A stretch of DNA of 64,000 nt from Siphonodentalium dalli (Eukaryota; Mollusca; Scaphopoda; Gadilida; Siphonodentaliidae). Shown one piece after another: positions 48,735-60,068 of the stretch. The DNA lies in NCBI GenBank assembly GCA_032622095.1, contig CP136064.1:219434205-219498204 (forward strand). The letters run 5' to 3'. A model generated the notes under the pieces. It saw only the letters and a program-made list of their open reading frames with translations, did no database searches and was not told where the DNA came from. The translations under genes were made by a program, and so were the position numbers. The first letter of the stretch is position 1. Each line of letters begins with the position of its first letter.

Positions 48735-50084
48735 TACAGACATGACAATTGGAACTTATTCCCTATTCCTTATTCCTTATTTTCAAAAATGTCGCTTTCG
48801 ACCGATTTGACGGCATGGGTGGGTGGCCCGCCCCAAATACCACATAGAAACACCCCGACCCCCCACACATCACCCCCGGGGGGTGCCACCCCGAGGGGGT
48901 GAAAATGGGGTATGGACCATTTTCGAGAACGGTAAGGATTTCGACCGATTTGACGGCATGGGTGGGTGGCCCGCCCCAAATACCACCTAGAAACACCCCG
49001 ACCCCCACCCATCACCCCGGGGGTGCCACCCGACGGGGTGAAAATGGGGTATGGACCATTTTCGAGAACGGTAAGGATTTCGACCGATTTGACGGCATGG
49101 GTGGGTGGCCCGCCCCAAATACCACCTAGAAACACCCCGACCCCCCCACCATCACCCCCGGTGGGTGCCACCCCGAGGAGGTGAAAATGGGGTATGGACC
49201 ATTTTCGAGAACGGTAAGGATTTCGACCGATTTGACGGCATGGGTGGGTGGCCCACCCCAAATACCACTTAGAAACACCCCGACCCCCCACCCATCACCC
49301 CGGGGGGTGCCACACCGAGGGGGTGAAAATGGGGTATGGACCATTTTCGAGAACGGTAAGGATTTCGACCGATTTGACGGCATGGGTGGGTGGCCCGCCC
49401 CAAATACCACCTAGAAACACCCCGACCCCCTACCCATCACCCCCGGGGGTGCCACCCCGAGGGGGTGAAAATGGGGTATGGACCATTTTCGAGAACGGTA
49501 AGGATTTCGACCGATTTGACGGCATGAGTGGGTGGCCCGCCCCAAATTTATACCACCTAGAAACACCCCGACCCCCCCACCCATACCCCCGGGGGGTGCC
49601 ACCCGAGGGGGTGAAAATGGGGTATGGACCATTTTCTAGAACGGTAAGGATTTCGACCGATTTGACGGCATGGGTGGGTGGCCCGCCCCAAATACCACCT
49701 AGAAACACCGCGACTCCCCACCCATCACCCCCGGGGGTGCCACCCCGAGGGGGTGAAAATGGGGTATGGACCATTTTCGAGAACGCTAAGGATTTCGACC
49801 GATTTGACGGCATGGGTGGGTGGCCCGCCCAAATACCACCTAGAAACACCCCGACCCCCCCCCCCCCACCCATCACCCCCGAAATCCTTACCGTTCTCGA
49901 AAATGGTCCATACCCCATTTTCACCCCCTCGGGGTGGCACCCCCGGGGGTGATGGGTGGGGGGGGGGGCGGGGTGTTTCTAGGTGGTATTTGGGGCGGGC
50001 CACCCACCCATGCCGTCAAATCGGTCGAAAGCGACATTTTTGAAAATAAGGAATAGGGAATAAGTTCCAATTGTCATGTCTGTA
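48735..50084. mobile_element. 1.35-kb foldback element with ~145-bp tandem units
   Basis: The ends TACAGACATGACAATTGGAA and its inverse are exact, followed inward by CTTATTCCCTATTCC and AAAAATGTCGCTTTCGACCG. About seven direct ~140-147-bp units (GAAAATGGGGTATGGACC to GGGGTGCCACCC) precede a strand switch at about 49875 and one inverted unit. Flanks give TGCATG on both sides (48729-48734, 50085-50090), a possible 6-bp TSD, though flanking TGCATG repeats make this unsure. The 234-, 173- and 164-codon ORFs are repeat artefacts. Confidence 0.8.
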
Positions 50085-50090
50085 TGCATG

Positions 50091-50430
50091 GGTACATACT
50101 GTATATTTGGTGCATGGGGTTTACGTGTAAACTGCATATTAGGTGCATGGGGTTTACGTGTATAATGTATATTAGGTGCATGGGGTTTGTATCTATACTG
50201 TATATTACATGTATAGGTGTAATTTGAGGCTGTTCTGCCAAGAGAATTTAAAGATCCGCGGTCCAATCTGACGTCAAATAATCCGGAATTCCAGAAGTCA
50301 AATTTCCGCTTATACATATACCAGGCAACAAATAAAGAAAAATACTTGCAATCACATCATCCGTAAAACAGAGGCATCGCGAAAATCCACAAAATTATCT
50401 ACAAGTAATAGGTCGAAATCTGATAACTTA
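50091..50430. other. Short GGTGCATGGGGTTTACGTG direct repeats, then unassigned DNA
   Basis: Three to four copies of a ~38-bp unit (TATATTAGGTGCATGGGG) occur at 50095-50220. No further feature is seen to 50430. Confidence 0.5.
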
Positions 50431-52208
50431 AAACGCTCTTTATTTTATATCGTTCTTGGGCAACAGAAGCATGGACGCCTTCTTTTTAAAGAGGCGATCA
50501 CTTGAATATTGTTTGCTAGGCTGACAAGAATTCAAAAGTTATGAAAACTTCCTCTTTTTAAAGTTGATACGTGGCTCATATATGTACAATCTAATTATTG
50601 TCTTGTCTAGAAAAAAGGACAGATTGTGGTTTCATGGCGTCAAATCGCACAGAGCATCTATAAACCAAAGCATTGGTGTGGGGATCATGTTTACATTTCG
50701 TGACTATATTAAACGGACATTTAACGTATATACCTCAATAATTTATAAGGTCAATCACATTTAAAACTGTGTTCCACACTGACACATTAATAATGCAATT
50801 TATGTCCACATAGTATGCTGACCTTTAAAAATACACAAAAATGCTGTTTTAGTTCTCTATGAGAAAAATAATATCAAACCTGCAAAATGAGTCCATTCGT
50901 GGGATCGAACCTACAGTATGAGTCCATTCGTGGGATCGAACCTGACAGTATGAGTCCATTCGTGGGATCGAACCTACAATATGAGCCCATTCGTGGGATC
51001 GAACCTGACAGTATGAGTCCATTCGTGGGATCGAACCTACAATATGAGCCCATTCGTGGGATCGAACCTGACAGTATGAGTCCATTCGTGGGATCGAACC
51101 TGCAGTATGAGTCCATTCGTTGGATAGAACCTACAGTATGAGTCAATTCGTGGGATCGAACCTGCAGTATATATGAGTCCATTCGTTGGATAGAACCTAC
51201 AGTATGAGTCAATTCGTGGGATCGAACCTGACAGTATGAGTCCATTCGCGCATGGGATCGAACCTACAGTATGAGTCCATTCGTTGGATAGAACCCACAG
51301 TGTGAGTCCATTCGTGTGATCGACCATGACAGTATGAGTCCATTCGTTGGATAGAACCTACAGTATGAGTCAATTCGTGGGATCGAACCTACAGCATGAG
51401 TCCATTCGTATGACATAACCTGCAGTATATATGAGTCCATTTGTGCATGGGATCGAACCTACAATCTGAGCCCATTCGTGGAATCGAACCTGCAGTATGA
51501 GTACATTTGTTGGATCGAACCTACAATATGAGTACATTCGTGGGATCGATCCTAGTGATGAGCCCATTCGTGAGATAGAACACACAGTGTGAGTTAATTC
51601 GTGCGAGCCTATTCGTGGGAGGCTTTTGTGATCAGATATCGATCTTCAAAAGAGGTAGTTTCTTCAGGTATTGAATTTTGAGCGATCGTGCAAAAATATT
51701 TAAAAAACATTAGTTAATGCTTATTCCCAACGTATATGGTCTTGGAAGTTCTTGGTGGTTCTTCGTGATGTCCGTGTGTTATGCGTTGATTGGATTATTG
51801 TAATTTATTTGCCTGTCATGCGGGAACATTACTTAGGAATTTTAACTCATGTCAAATTGAATGCAGCACTTTAAAGAGATTTATGCACATCTAATTTGGA
51901 TTATTCCATCACGACATTATTATTATCAACAATTCCTAACACCGGGTATTGGACGGATGGTTATTTCGGGTAACTACATACGGGAAAATGCTTGCATATA
52001 GCTAGATTTCATCTGGCTTGACAACCAAAAAAAAAGAAAGAAAAAAACACCATCTGTACGTGTTCAATATCGGAAAATAATGGGATCGCGCCATTGTGCG
52101 ACATTTTTATGGCCAAATTTGGACTCCCTCACAGGAAATTTTAACAGCTTTTGAAATTGTGTCAGGCTAGCAAACGTTATATTGATCAGCTCTTATAAAG
52201 AGCGTTTA
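50431..52208. mobile_element. TIR element enclosing a 31-bp minisatellite
   Basis: The left end AACGCTCTTTATTTTATAT with TTTGCTAGGCTGACA ~80 bp inside is matched in inverse by GTGTCAGGCTAGCAAACG and CTCTTATAAAGAGCG at 52160-52206. A third, same-strand copy of this end lies at 52437-52530. No transposase ORF is visible. Confidence 0.6.
50887..51605. repeat. 31-bp minisatellite carrying Pol III B-box-like sequence
   Basis: The unit is close to GAGTCCATTCGTGGGATCGA plus ACCTACAGTAT, about 22 copies, some 32 bp (TGACAGTAT). The first ~250 bp alternate two unit types, giving a dimeric higher-order pattern; later units are more varied. On the minus strand most units contain GGTTCGATCCC, which satisfies the B-box consensus GGTTCGANNCC. 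Confidence 0.85.
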
Positions 52209-53441
52209 TGTTGTCGCCCAAAGGCGAAAGATAATAAAGAGCGTTCTGAATTGTGTTCTTTCTATAATCGTTTTAAACTTTACATTATGTATTATAGTGT
52301 GGTATGCTCGTTTTGCCTCGCAATTTTAAGATTAGCATATAAATTGGTGAATAATTTAGTGTCAAATATTCGGGAAGGGCATGTTTTCATCTATGAGTAA
52401 CGCCTCGAAAACAATAAACATGATAGTTCATAGTTGAGAACGCTCTTTATGATCCACTTCTTGTCGGTGAATTGAGTATTGGAATTTTTGCTAGGCTGAC
52501 ACACATTCTAATTTTGAAAGTCAATGCGCTCCCGTATTTTTTAAATATATGCATGAAAACCACGAAACTTTTACGGTGGATATACTTCAAAATTAATTAA
52601 TTAACGCCCCTCGGGTGTATACTGTGGTACAGATTTTTAGAAAGCTGTGGTTCGCTTGGCATTTTATAAATAGATAATGGGGGTTTCCGGTTGTGACAAT
52701 TCGCAGTAGGTCGCTATTTGCGGACGTCTATTTGCGGAGTCCCCGGATTCGCGGAGGTCCCCTAACATTGTCGAAATATGTTGAGTTTAATTAGGGAACG
52801 GGTGCGTATATGAGTCAATATCAATTTTGGTCAAAATTTATGTCCTCGGTGGATGATGAGTGCATAATGCAACGTGTGGATCCCAACTATTGTTCCCAGT
52901 GTGCATCCCCATCACTGTCATAACATGCACACACAAATAAGCGTGATGTTCGGGTATATATGTATGTAATGGGCTCATTCATGGCCAGATTTGACCAAAA
53001 TGGCCTGTCCCCAGGAAAATTTTACAGGCTAAAATCGAAATTTCGATATATTAACTACATGCCACCGAGAAAATCCTCTGGCATATCATTAGTTTAGTTC
53101 TTGATATGAACTACTGTCACATATACACCACCCAAGATTGAACTTAACTAAGTGAAAATTGCTCAGATACTTTGTACCTCAGCATTTTGTCTCTCATGTA
53201 ACGAAGTGCTATTTACTTGACATAATGACGTATCCCTGATATTTATCATCTCCGTATTTTGTGCTCCGTGACGCTGTGTATGTCACAATATCGGAAACGC
53301 ATGTCGTCTGAATCAAAAAACAACTTGCGATAACACAATTATATAATATGTAGGTTGACCCCCTCGCGTACTTTTCAAAGTCGTCTTTTAAATAACGCAT
53401 GTTTGTTCGCTATAACATATGTATAATTATATTTCAAACAA

Positions 53442-53660
53442 ATGTTTCCGAAGCCACTGTGGTGTATTTTATACTTCCCTATTTTCGCCATACTGGAGGG
53501 AGAACTCATTGAATGCCGTGACCAGAATGGTCTGTACATCTCTACTGTAACGTTCTCTGTTGTAACAGACCAAAACGTTACAGGAGAGACCAATACTGTA
53601 ACGAAAGGGGAAGGCTGCTGTTTACAGAGGCTGTTTGTGCGTGAACACACGCAACACTAA
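53442..53660 (+). other. Unrecognised 72-codon frame inside the 6.35-kb transposon
   Basis: It starts MFPKPLWCILYFPIFAILEG, hydrophobic, followed by repeats of VTFSVVTDQNVTGE type derived from GTTAC-containing DNA. It may be chance coding in the subterminal repeat region. Confidence 0.2.
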
Positions 53661-55449
53661 GCTGAAATATCTAGAGGGAGTAACTGGGGTCTTGTTCTTC
53701 TTTCAGATTACAAAATGTGTTTGATTTGGAAAATATTATCATTTTCGTGCGTCGATGTTTTGAATTTTCGTTACATGAAAGATATGTTTATGTTACGCTA
53801 AAGATGTTCTTATGTGGTAAGTCGATTTTGCATTTCATGTGATTGTTATGAAACCATGATAGCCGGGAGAAAACATCAATTATAACGAGACTGTTACTTT
53901 TTATTAGTTATTTCTTCGGTTGCAACATGATTCCGTGTACGATCTAACTCAAATCGAGTGGCCGTTACAGTAAATACAACAATTGTTATCCAGAGGACAT
54001 GCCTGTGGCATTTAATAATTTTTCTCTTTTCTTTGCCGCAGAAATATATCACACGATATACATAATATTTAATTGGTTATGTTTGTCTTTCAACTCGAAC
54101 TATTTTTCTGGTTTGGATAATAGTAACCTTTCTAGTGTTAAATTTGGGAAATTAGTGTTACACGAGGGATATATGTATGTTATAGTAAGGATATTGATAC
54201 GTTGTGAGTTGATTATGCGTTAGGGGGACGTCTTTTAAACAATATGGCCTTGGGGTAAAATGTATTATAATGAGTTCGCCAAGTTATAATAATCACGCGT
54301 GCCAATTCCTTCACGATATCATGTACGCTCTTCTGAAAGCATGTGTCCGTTACATTAAATACATCCAACGCCATGTGTACGATCTGCCTGAGTTTCCTGA
54401 TGCCTTAAAGTTTCCAGTGTGCCTGGAAATATATCACATGATGTGCCAATGATTGAGCAATACTTTATTTATCATTCACCTAGCAATAGTTCTCTGATTT
54501 TAAACATATTACGTTTTCTAGCGTTGAGGTTTTGGCTTTATTGTTACACGAAAGATATTGTTGTTAGGTTAAGTATGTTCGTGTATGTTATGTCGATATT
54601 TTGTTTCAGGGAAGGCTTCCGAACTACGACAATAGGAAGTAAATATATATTATAATGCTTTTCGTTAGTTATATTAGTCGTGTGTGTTCATTGTGTGCAC
54701 GATCGAACACAACTTGAGTGGTTGTTACAGAAATACAGCCATTGTTATTGGAAGGACATGTTCTTGTAATGTGTTACAACATATTGTCCCATATAGTAAT
54801 GAATTGTGTCACAATGTAGCAAAGCCATAACTGATCAACAATATATATGTTTACACAGTACAGTGCCAATAAAGGTGATTCAAGTTATGTCATAGGCAGT
54901 GTAAAGGACATCTGTAAAGGACAGCTGTTACGTCAAATACGTTACACGAAGGACAACTATATGTTGCACAGTACGCGTGTGAGGTATTAGTCTGAATATA
55001 TTATATTTATTTTGAAGATTCGATGACAAAACTGTCACAGAAACAAAACACTATTGTCATTTACATCCGAGTTGAGTCAATTCAAAATTCACGACATAAT
55101 TTCATAGGATTTTGGCGGGTTTGTCATATAATAGAACATAATGCTCATTAAATCGTAAGCCTACACTTCAGAAATTGTACCCCGCGTGCACGATTGGCTG
55201 GAGTATTTCGCCGACATGATATTATTCCATATATTTCTCAATGCTGACAAATCACTGATTACATCAGGCGTAAACTAATGGTATTCTGATAGTCCGCGTT
55301 GTTTGCGTATACCGTATGTATACGGAGAGCCGTGTACATGTACTGAAGTCGATATAATACAAGAGAATGTATTGTAGCTCGGAGGAATGTGAAACGGTGT
55401 GTAAAGAGAACAAGTAATGTGAGAGGTGAGGGCATATGTGATGGAAGTA

Positions 55450-57229
55450 GGATTGCAAGGGGTGAGGAGATACGCGAAGAGGTTGAGTAATGTGGTCGCG
55501 TGGTTAATGAATGTTGTGAGTCGAGCGGTGCATGTGCTGGTAGATGTGGGGATTGGGGGTGAGAAGATGGAGGTTGAGGAACGAGGTAGCGTGGTTAATG
55601 AATGTTGTGAGTAGAGTGGTGTTCTGGTAGATGTGGCTGTGAGGGATCGGGAGATATGTGAGGAGATATGTGAGGAGATAGTGGTTGAACAAGGTGGTAG
55701 CGTGGTTAATGAATGTTGTGAGTCGAGTGGTGTGCTGTTAGATGCGGTTGTGAGAGATCGGGAGATATGCGAGGAGACATGTGAAGAGATAGTGGTTGAA
55801 CAAGGTGGTAGCGTGGTTAATGAATGTTGTGAGTCGAGCGGTGTGCTGGTAGATGTGGGTGAGAGGATGGAGGTTGAGGAACGAGGTAGCGTGGTTAATG
55901 AATGCTGTGAGTCGAGTGGTGTGCTGGTAGATGTGGCTGTGAGGGATCGGGAGATATGTGAGGAGATATGTGAGGAGATAGTGGTTGAACAAGGTGGTAG
56001 CGTGGTTAATGAATGTTGTGAGTCGAGTGGTGTGCTGTTAGATGCGGTTGTGAGAGATCGGGAGATATGCGAGGAGACATGTGAAGAGATAGTGGTTGAA
56101 CAAGGTGGTAGCGTGGTTAATGAATGTTGTGAGTCGAGCGGTGTGCTGGTAGATGTGGGGATTGGGGGTGAGAGGATGGAGGTTGAGGAACGAGGTAGCG
56201 TGGTTAATGAATGTTGTGAGTCGAGTGGTGTGTTGGTAGATGTGGCTGTGAGGGATCTGGAGATATGTGACGAGATATGTGAGGAAATAGTGGTTGAACA
56301 AGGTGGTAGCGTGGTCAATGAATGTTGTGAGTCGAGTGATGTGTTGGTAGTTGTGGGGAGTCGGGAGATATGTGAGGAGATATGTGAGGAGATTGAGGTT
56401 GAGGAATGTGGTAGCTTGGTTAATGCATGTTGTGAGTCGAGAGATGTGGTCGTTGAGGGTGAGGAGATATGCACGATTGCGGAGGCAGATCCAGTTTGTA
56501 GCGAGATTAGCGCGTTTGAATTTGATGTTGCAGCGGAATGGTTGTGGGTGGTTAGGAGATATGTGAGGAGGTGGAGGTCGAGCAAGGTAGCGTGGTCAGT
56601 GAAAATTGTGAGCAGAGTGGTGTGCGCGTCGACGTGACTGTTGTTGATGAGGACATAGTTGATGGAAGCTGGGTTGAACATGATTATTGCAAGAATTATG
56701 AGTCGAGCATGCACCAAGGTTCACATGTAGAGGTTGCCGCGGAAATACGGGGCGAGCAGATATGTAAGAAGACGGTGATTGAGCAAAGTGGTAGCGTTGT
56801 TAATGAATGCGACGTGCATGATGCGGGTTTAGTTTTTGGAGATGGGGAGATATGTGAGGAGATGAAGGCTGAGAAAGGTAGAGGCGTGGTTGTAGAGGTA
56901 GGTCCGATGAGTGAGTGTTGTGCGAATGGAAAGGCAGTTAGCATGATCCTGGTGTGAATAAGTACGTACTAGTTGAGTATCAGAAATCCATATACCCTGG
57001 TATTGTAGAAGAAATGTCTGAGCGTGAATTGCTTGTTAAATGCATGAAGCGTGTTGGCGTTAAATATTCTAACTGCTTTTGCTGGCCGAAAAAATGTAAT
57101 GACATTTCTTGGTATAATTATGATGAAGTGATCTCGTTTATTCCAGATCCACAACTGATCGAGGGGTCTCATTCACATTTCGCTGTTGGGGAATGTGCGT
57201 GGGACTCGGCGATGAGTAAACTGTTTTAA
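55450..57229 (+). CDS. Repeat-rich acidic protein gene of the 6.35-kb transposon (frame-interrupted)
   Basis: Three + strand frames follow each other. 55633-56637 encodes tandem repeats such as REICEEICEEIVVEQGG then SVVNECCESSGVLVDV. 56571-56957 continues with the same style (EVEQGSVVSENCE, EDIVDGSW, GEICEEMKAEKG). 56954-57229 encodes KYVLVEYQKSIYPGIVEE, LLVKCMKRVG, CWPKKCNDISWYNYDEVI to a stop at 57227-57229. The last ~85 residues form a compact domain (Y-PG-V, VKCM, WP, WY) that, from memory, occurs at the C-terminus of unannotated, often transposon-linked invertebrate proteins. Two nearly identical ~303-312-bp higher-order repeats lie at 55630-55932 and 55933-56247. Frame changes at about 56600 and 56945 could be introns, indels or decay. 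No DDE motif was recognised. Confidence 0.5.
55630..56247 (+). repeat. Two tandem ~303-312-bp higher-order repeats within the gene
   Basis: Each repeat holds two ~111-bp submodules and one ~78-90-bp submodule, all sharing GGTAGCGTGGTTAATGAATG and GTTGTGAGTCGAG. The copies differ mainly by a 9-bp GGGATTGGG insertion. The 480-codon minus-strand frame (55275-56717, Ser/Thr/His-rich) is the antisense of this array. Confidence 0.8.
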
Positions 57230-57281
57230 AAGTTATCAGTACTTCACCTCACTAATATACTTTTTTATATGTGAATATAAT

Positions 57282-57333
57282 CACAGGTCCCCAGAACAAA
57301 AATTGTGGTCAATTTGTGTTCTGGGGACCTGTG
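57282..57333. mobile_element. 52-bp mini-element with 8-bp target-site duplication
   Basis: The arms CACAGGTCCCCAGAACAAAA and its inverse (24 bases, one mismatch) enclose only TGGT. AATATAAT lies directly on both sides (57274-57281 and 57334-57341). An 8-bp TSD suggests mobilisation by a hAT-type transposase. It is inserted ~50 bp after the stop of the transposon gene. Confidence 0.8.
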
Positions 57334-58449
57334 AATATAATGAAGGTGAAATTCATGATTGTAATGATGAATTCGAGCAAAGTGCGTCGGGATAGCTTAT
57401 CTAACACCGGGAACATGTACTTATATTTATGAAACACGGACATGCACTTGTTTCAATTTATCTCAACCGAGCACAAAGCTAAACGAGACAGGTATATACG
57501 AAAGGGATTCAAATATACAATGTGTGCTAATTTACATGTATCCGGATAAACCCATAGCATATCTCTGTCGTACGTTACTCGAATCTATCACAATAGTTTA
57601 ACCTACACACAATATTCTTTATCCCTCCATATTGTCCAGTACGCGGGCACCTCTTCACCACATTGTTGTATTATATTTAAACACAAACGAATGTTAGTGT
57701 ACGTTCATATTATTTCATCTGATAAAGCAAGGGATAGAGTGTTCACCCGACTATAACCAATGTCTATCGTGTAACGACAATTTATTTACTATAGCACAAG
57801 ACACGATGGTATTCAGTTAACAATATTCGTTATACCATATGTGTACTAAATGTGTAAAAAAAACAGTGGGGCATTTATTATGAAAAGAAATTCCTCAAAT
57901 TGAACCTCGTTTTATATAATAGCCTGCATATATGCTATGCGCCTTTTTTTTGTTGTCAATCGTGTAATCTTTACTGTAACGCACATCATATATTGATATA
58001 GAAATACGCGTCAAAAAACATCATTAAGTATTTGGGATATGAATTCTCGCGAAAATCGCCATAATATTGAATTTGCACTGATGCCAGTACATGATTATGA
58101 TACCTATATGTATACAAATGACATTTCGCATATGACTGTGTCAGTTGTGTAACGTTGTGGTCCTCACTGTAACAAAGCATATTCCTACATCGTATACCAA
58201 ACGTCAGATATCCTGATTGTGTAGTTCGTCGCTGTATTTTCTTTATGAATAACATGTTTTATCATCTTGTTAGCATATTTCGTAACTCTGGATTTCGACA
58301 TGGCTTTTATACAGAAATTTATCAGATATTGTCCACCCCGTAGCAAATATGTGTCTTTCGTGTTGCGCTGAAGTCCGTCGTGTAACACATATTATTTTTT
58401 CATCTATAAATTAAACGTTATATATTTAAATTCCAGTTTTGTTCAATAT

Positions 58450-58728
58450 TTGGTGGACAAGGAGTGTCCAATTCAATATTATGTTAGAAAGTGTGTGACA
58501 TTTGATTATCTTGATTTAATAAAGTTTAATGTTGTGTTGAAATTCAATTTTTCTGAGAAAAATGTGTTCCATTGTGACCCCCCATTGAAAACCAGCTATA
58601 CAAAGGGTAAATGTTTTCTCGATCTATGCATTACCGGTCAATACTCAATTCGGATCAAAAAGTACTCCAATATCTCTATTCTGAAAAATGATATACCAGA
58701 TGACAATACTGTTACAGAAGAGACATAA
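58450..58728 (+). other. Unrecognised 92-codon frame near the right end of the transposon
   Basis: The translation (CPIQYYVRKCVTFDYLDLI, KCFLDLCITGQYSIRIKK) is protein-like, with four cysteines, and ends TVTEET at TAA. It lacks a clear start, splice signals or family match. It could be a second transposon ORF or an exon of the host gene's intron-resident DNA. Confidence 0.3.
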
Positions 58729-59041
58729 TTTCCAGACATCCACCATTCATAGCATCATAAAATATCAGTGCTGGATGTTTAAGCTCGAACTTCAGTCGTT
58801 TCTTCCAGTTCAATAGCTATATATCTCGAAATGATAACAACTTCCCCCATTATCGGAACTAAAAAAATGCCATGTTGCCTATCTGTAATTTTGACCAAAA
58901 TTGATATTGACTCATATACGCACCCGTTCCCTATTAAAATCTATATATATCGCCCATTTTAGGGAAATCTCCGCGAATTCGGGGACTTCCGCAAAGTGAT
59001 CTCCACAAATCGGGACCTACTGCAAATCATCGCACCCAATG

Positions 59042-60050
59042 CAATTTGTAAACAAATACGATTGACATGCGTTTTAACGAGGTGAGCTTTAATTAAACGA
59101 AAGAAGCATTCTACATAAACTATTTGTCATGGACTCAGCCAGTGTGCCATATATATGTGTCAACTAAGGTCGCTTTGCGTGGTAAAAGTGAAAAGTGAAA
59201 GTGGAAAATCCTATTGAAAGTAGCCTACAATTTTGGGAAATTCCGCGGCAGATTGCAGTGAATCTATACTATTGGAAGTGAATGTACAATTCCTGGAATT
59301 CTATCAGATATCCCGACTCTGCTCGTTTTCGTGATCATAGGTTATATAGGCCCTATATGACCACGAAAACGAGTCGAGTCGCGATACATCCATCGGTACA
59401 AACACATTGTGTATACGATACAATTTTGACTTGATGAACAGAAAATAAAAGATGGCGGTTAATCCAAGTCTCCAACAGAACAGACATGCGCGCTCCAATT
59501 AAAATTACCCATAATTCACTTCACTACACAGGGGTTCCCAAAGGGTTATACATTATTTTCAGGCTATCAGAGTATTTATATTTTAAACAACATATTATTA
59601 CACCGGTGACTTTAAGTTTACAATTTCAGCCTGTCCTGACCCTATGGATACGATTTATCATAATTTTTCAAAAACGTATTATACACCGGTGCCGTTAACT
59701 TTACAATTTCAACATATACGTGATTCTATTGGTACGATTGAGTAAGGTACAAACAAAAATATCCAAGAATATATTTCTCCATTCGACCATGAGTCTATAC
59801 AGATCTGTTCACCAGTGTACACCCACTTCGTGGCGGTAATAAGCTTAAAGATAGCATATCAATAGGAGGTATGAATCATTTAAACAAACCACATATAGGG
59901 GAGTGACGCTCGTTCGAATTTAGTTGCAAGGAGGAGGGGGTCGGTATAATTATAATTATACAGAACGGATTAAATTTTGCCTCGCATTGCATGGGGACAA
60001 CTTGGCAGTCAGGAAGAACTACATATATGTGTATACGTTATATATACATA
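59042..60050. other. Intron-like stretch with one hairpin
   Basis: Apart from the hairpin at 59314-59381 nothing is recognised. A pyrimidine-poor but AT-rich tract leads into the acceptor at 60068. Confidence 0.4.
59314..59381. repeat. Imperfect hairpin around CTCGTTTTCGTG
   Basis: CGACTCTGCTCGTTTTCGTG is matched by CACGAAAACGAGTCGAGTCG with a few mismatches; ATAGG/CCTAT pair at the inner end. Probably a small MITE. Confidence 0.6.
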
Positions 60051-60068
60051 CCTAATTTACACACACAG

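Larger units (their letters stand above)
52679..59037. mobile_element. ~6.35-kb TIR DNA transposon with its own gene
   Basis: Left TIR (from about 52688) and right TIR (to 59037) share GCAGTAGGTC, TGCGGA, GTCCCCG, ATTCGCGGAG and then AGGGAACGGGTGCGTATATG with GAGTCAATATCAATTTTGGT, ~150 bp in all with gaps. AATG lies just outside each end (52675-52678, 59038-59041), a possible 4-bp TSD. Subterminal regions carry repeated GTTACACGAAAGATAT-like motifs on the left (about 53770, 54160, 54545) and GTAAC/CGTGTAAC motifs in inverse orientation on the right (about 57770-58385). The gene at 55450-57229 lies near the middle. The superfamily is not recognised. Confidence 0.7.

Noticed and set aside
48770-49952. 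ORFs of 112-234 codons with Pro/Gly-rich repeats
   Set aside because: They lie within the ~145-bp tandem units of a foldback element and are open on both strands because of composition.
50874-51327. Peptide-repeat ORFs (MDSYCQVRSHEW type)
   Set aside because: Simple translation of the 31-bp minisatellite; no signal, start context or conserved frame.
50887-51605. CRISPR array
   Set aside because: There are no unique spacers; it is a continuous 31-bp minisatellite in eukaryotic DNA.
55275-56717. 480-codon minus-strand ORF rich in Ser/Thr/His
   Set aside because: It is the antisense of the tandem repeat array in the + strand gene, and its length comes only from the repeats lacking stops; the + strand continues into a domain-like C-terminus, the minus strand does not.
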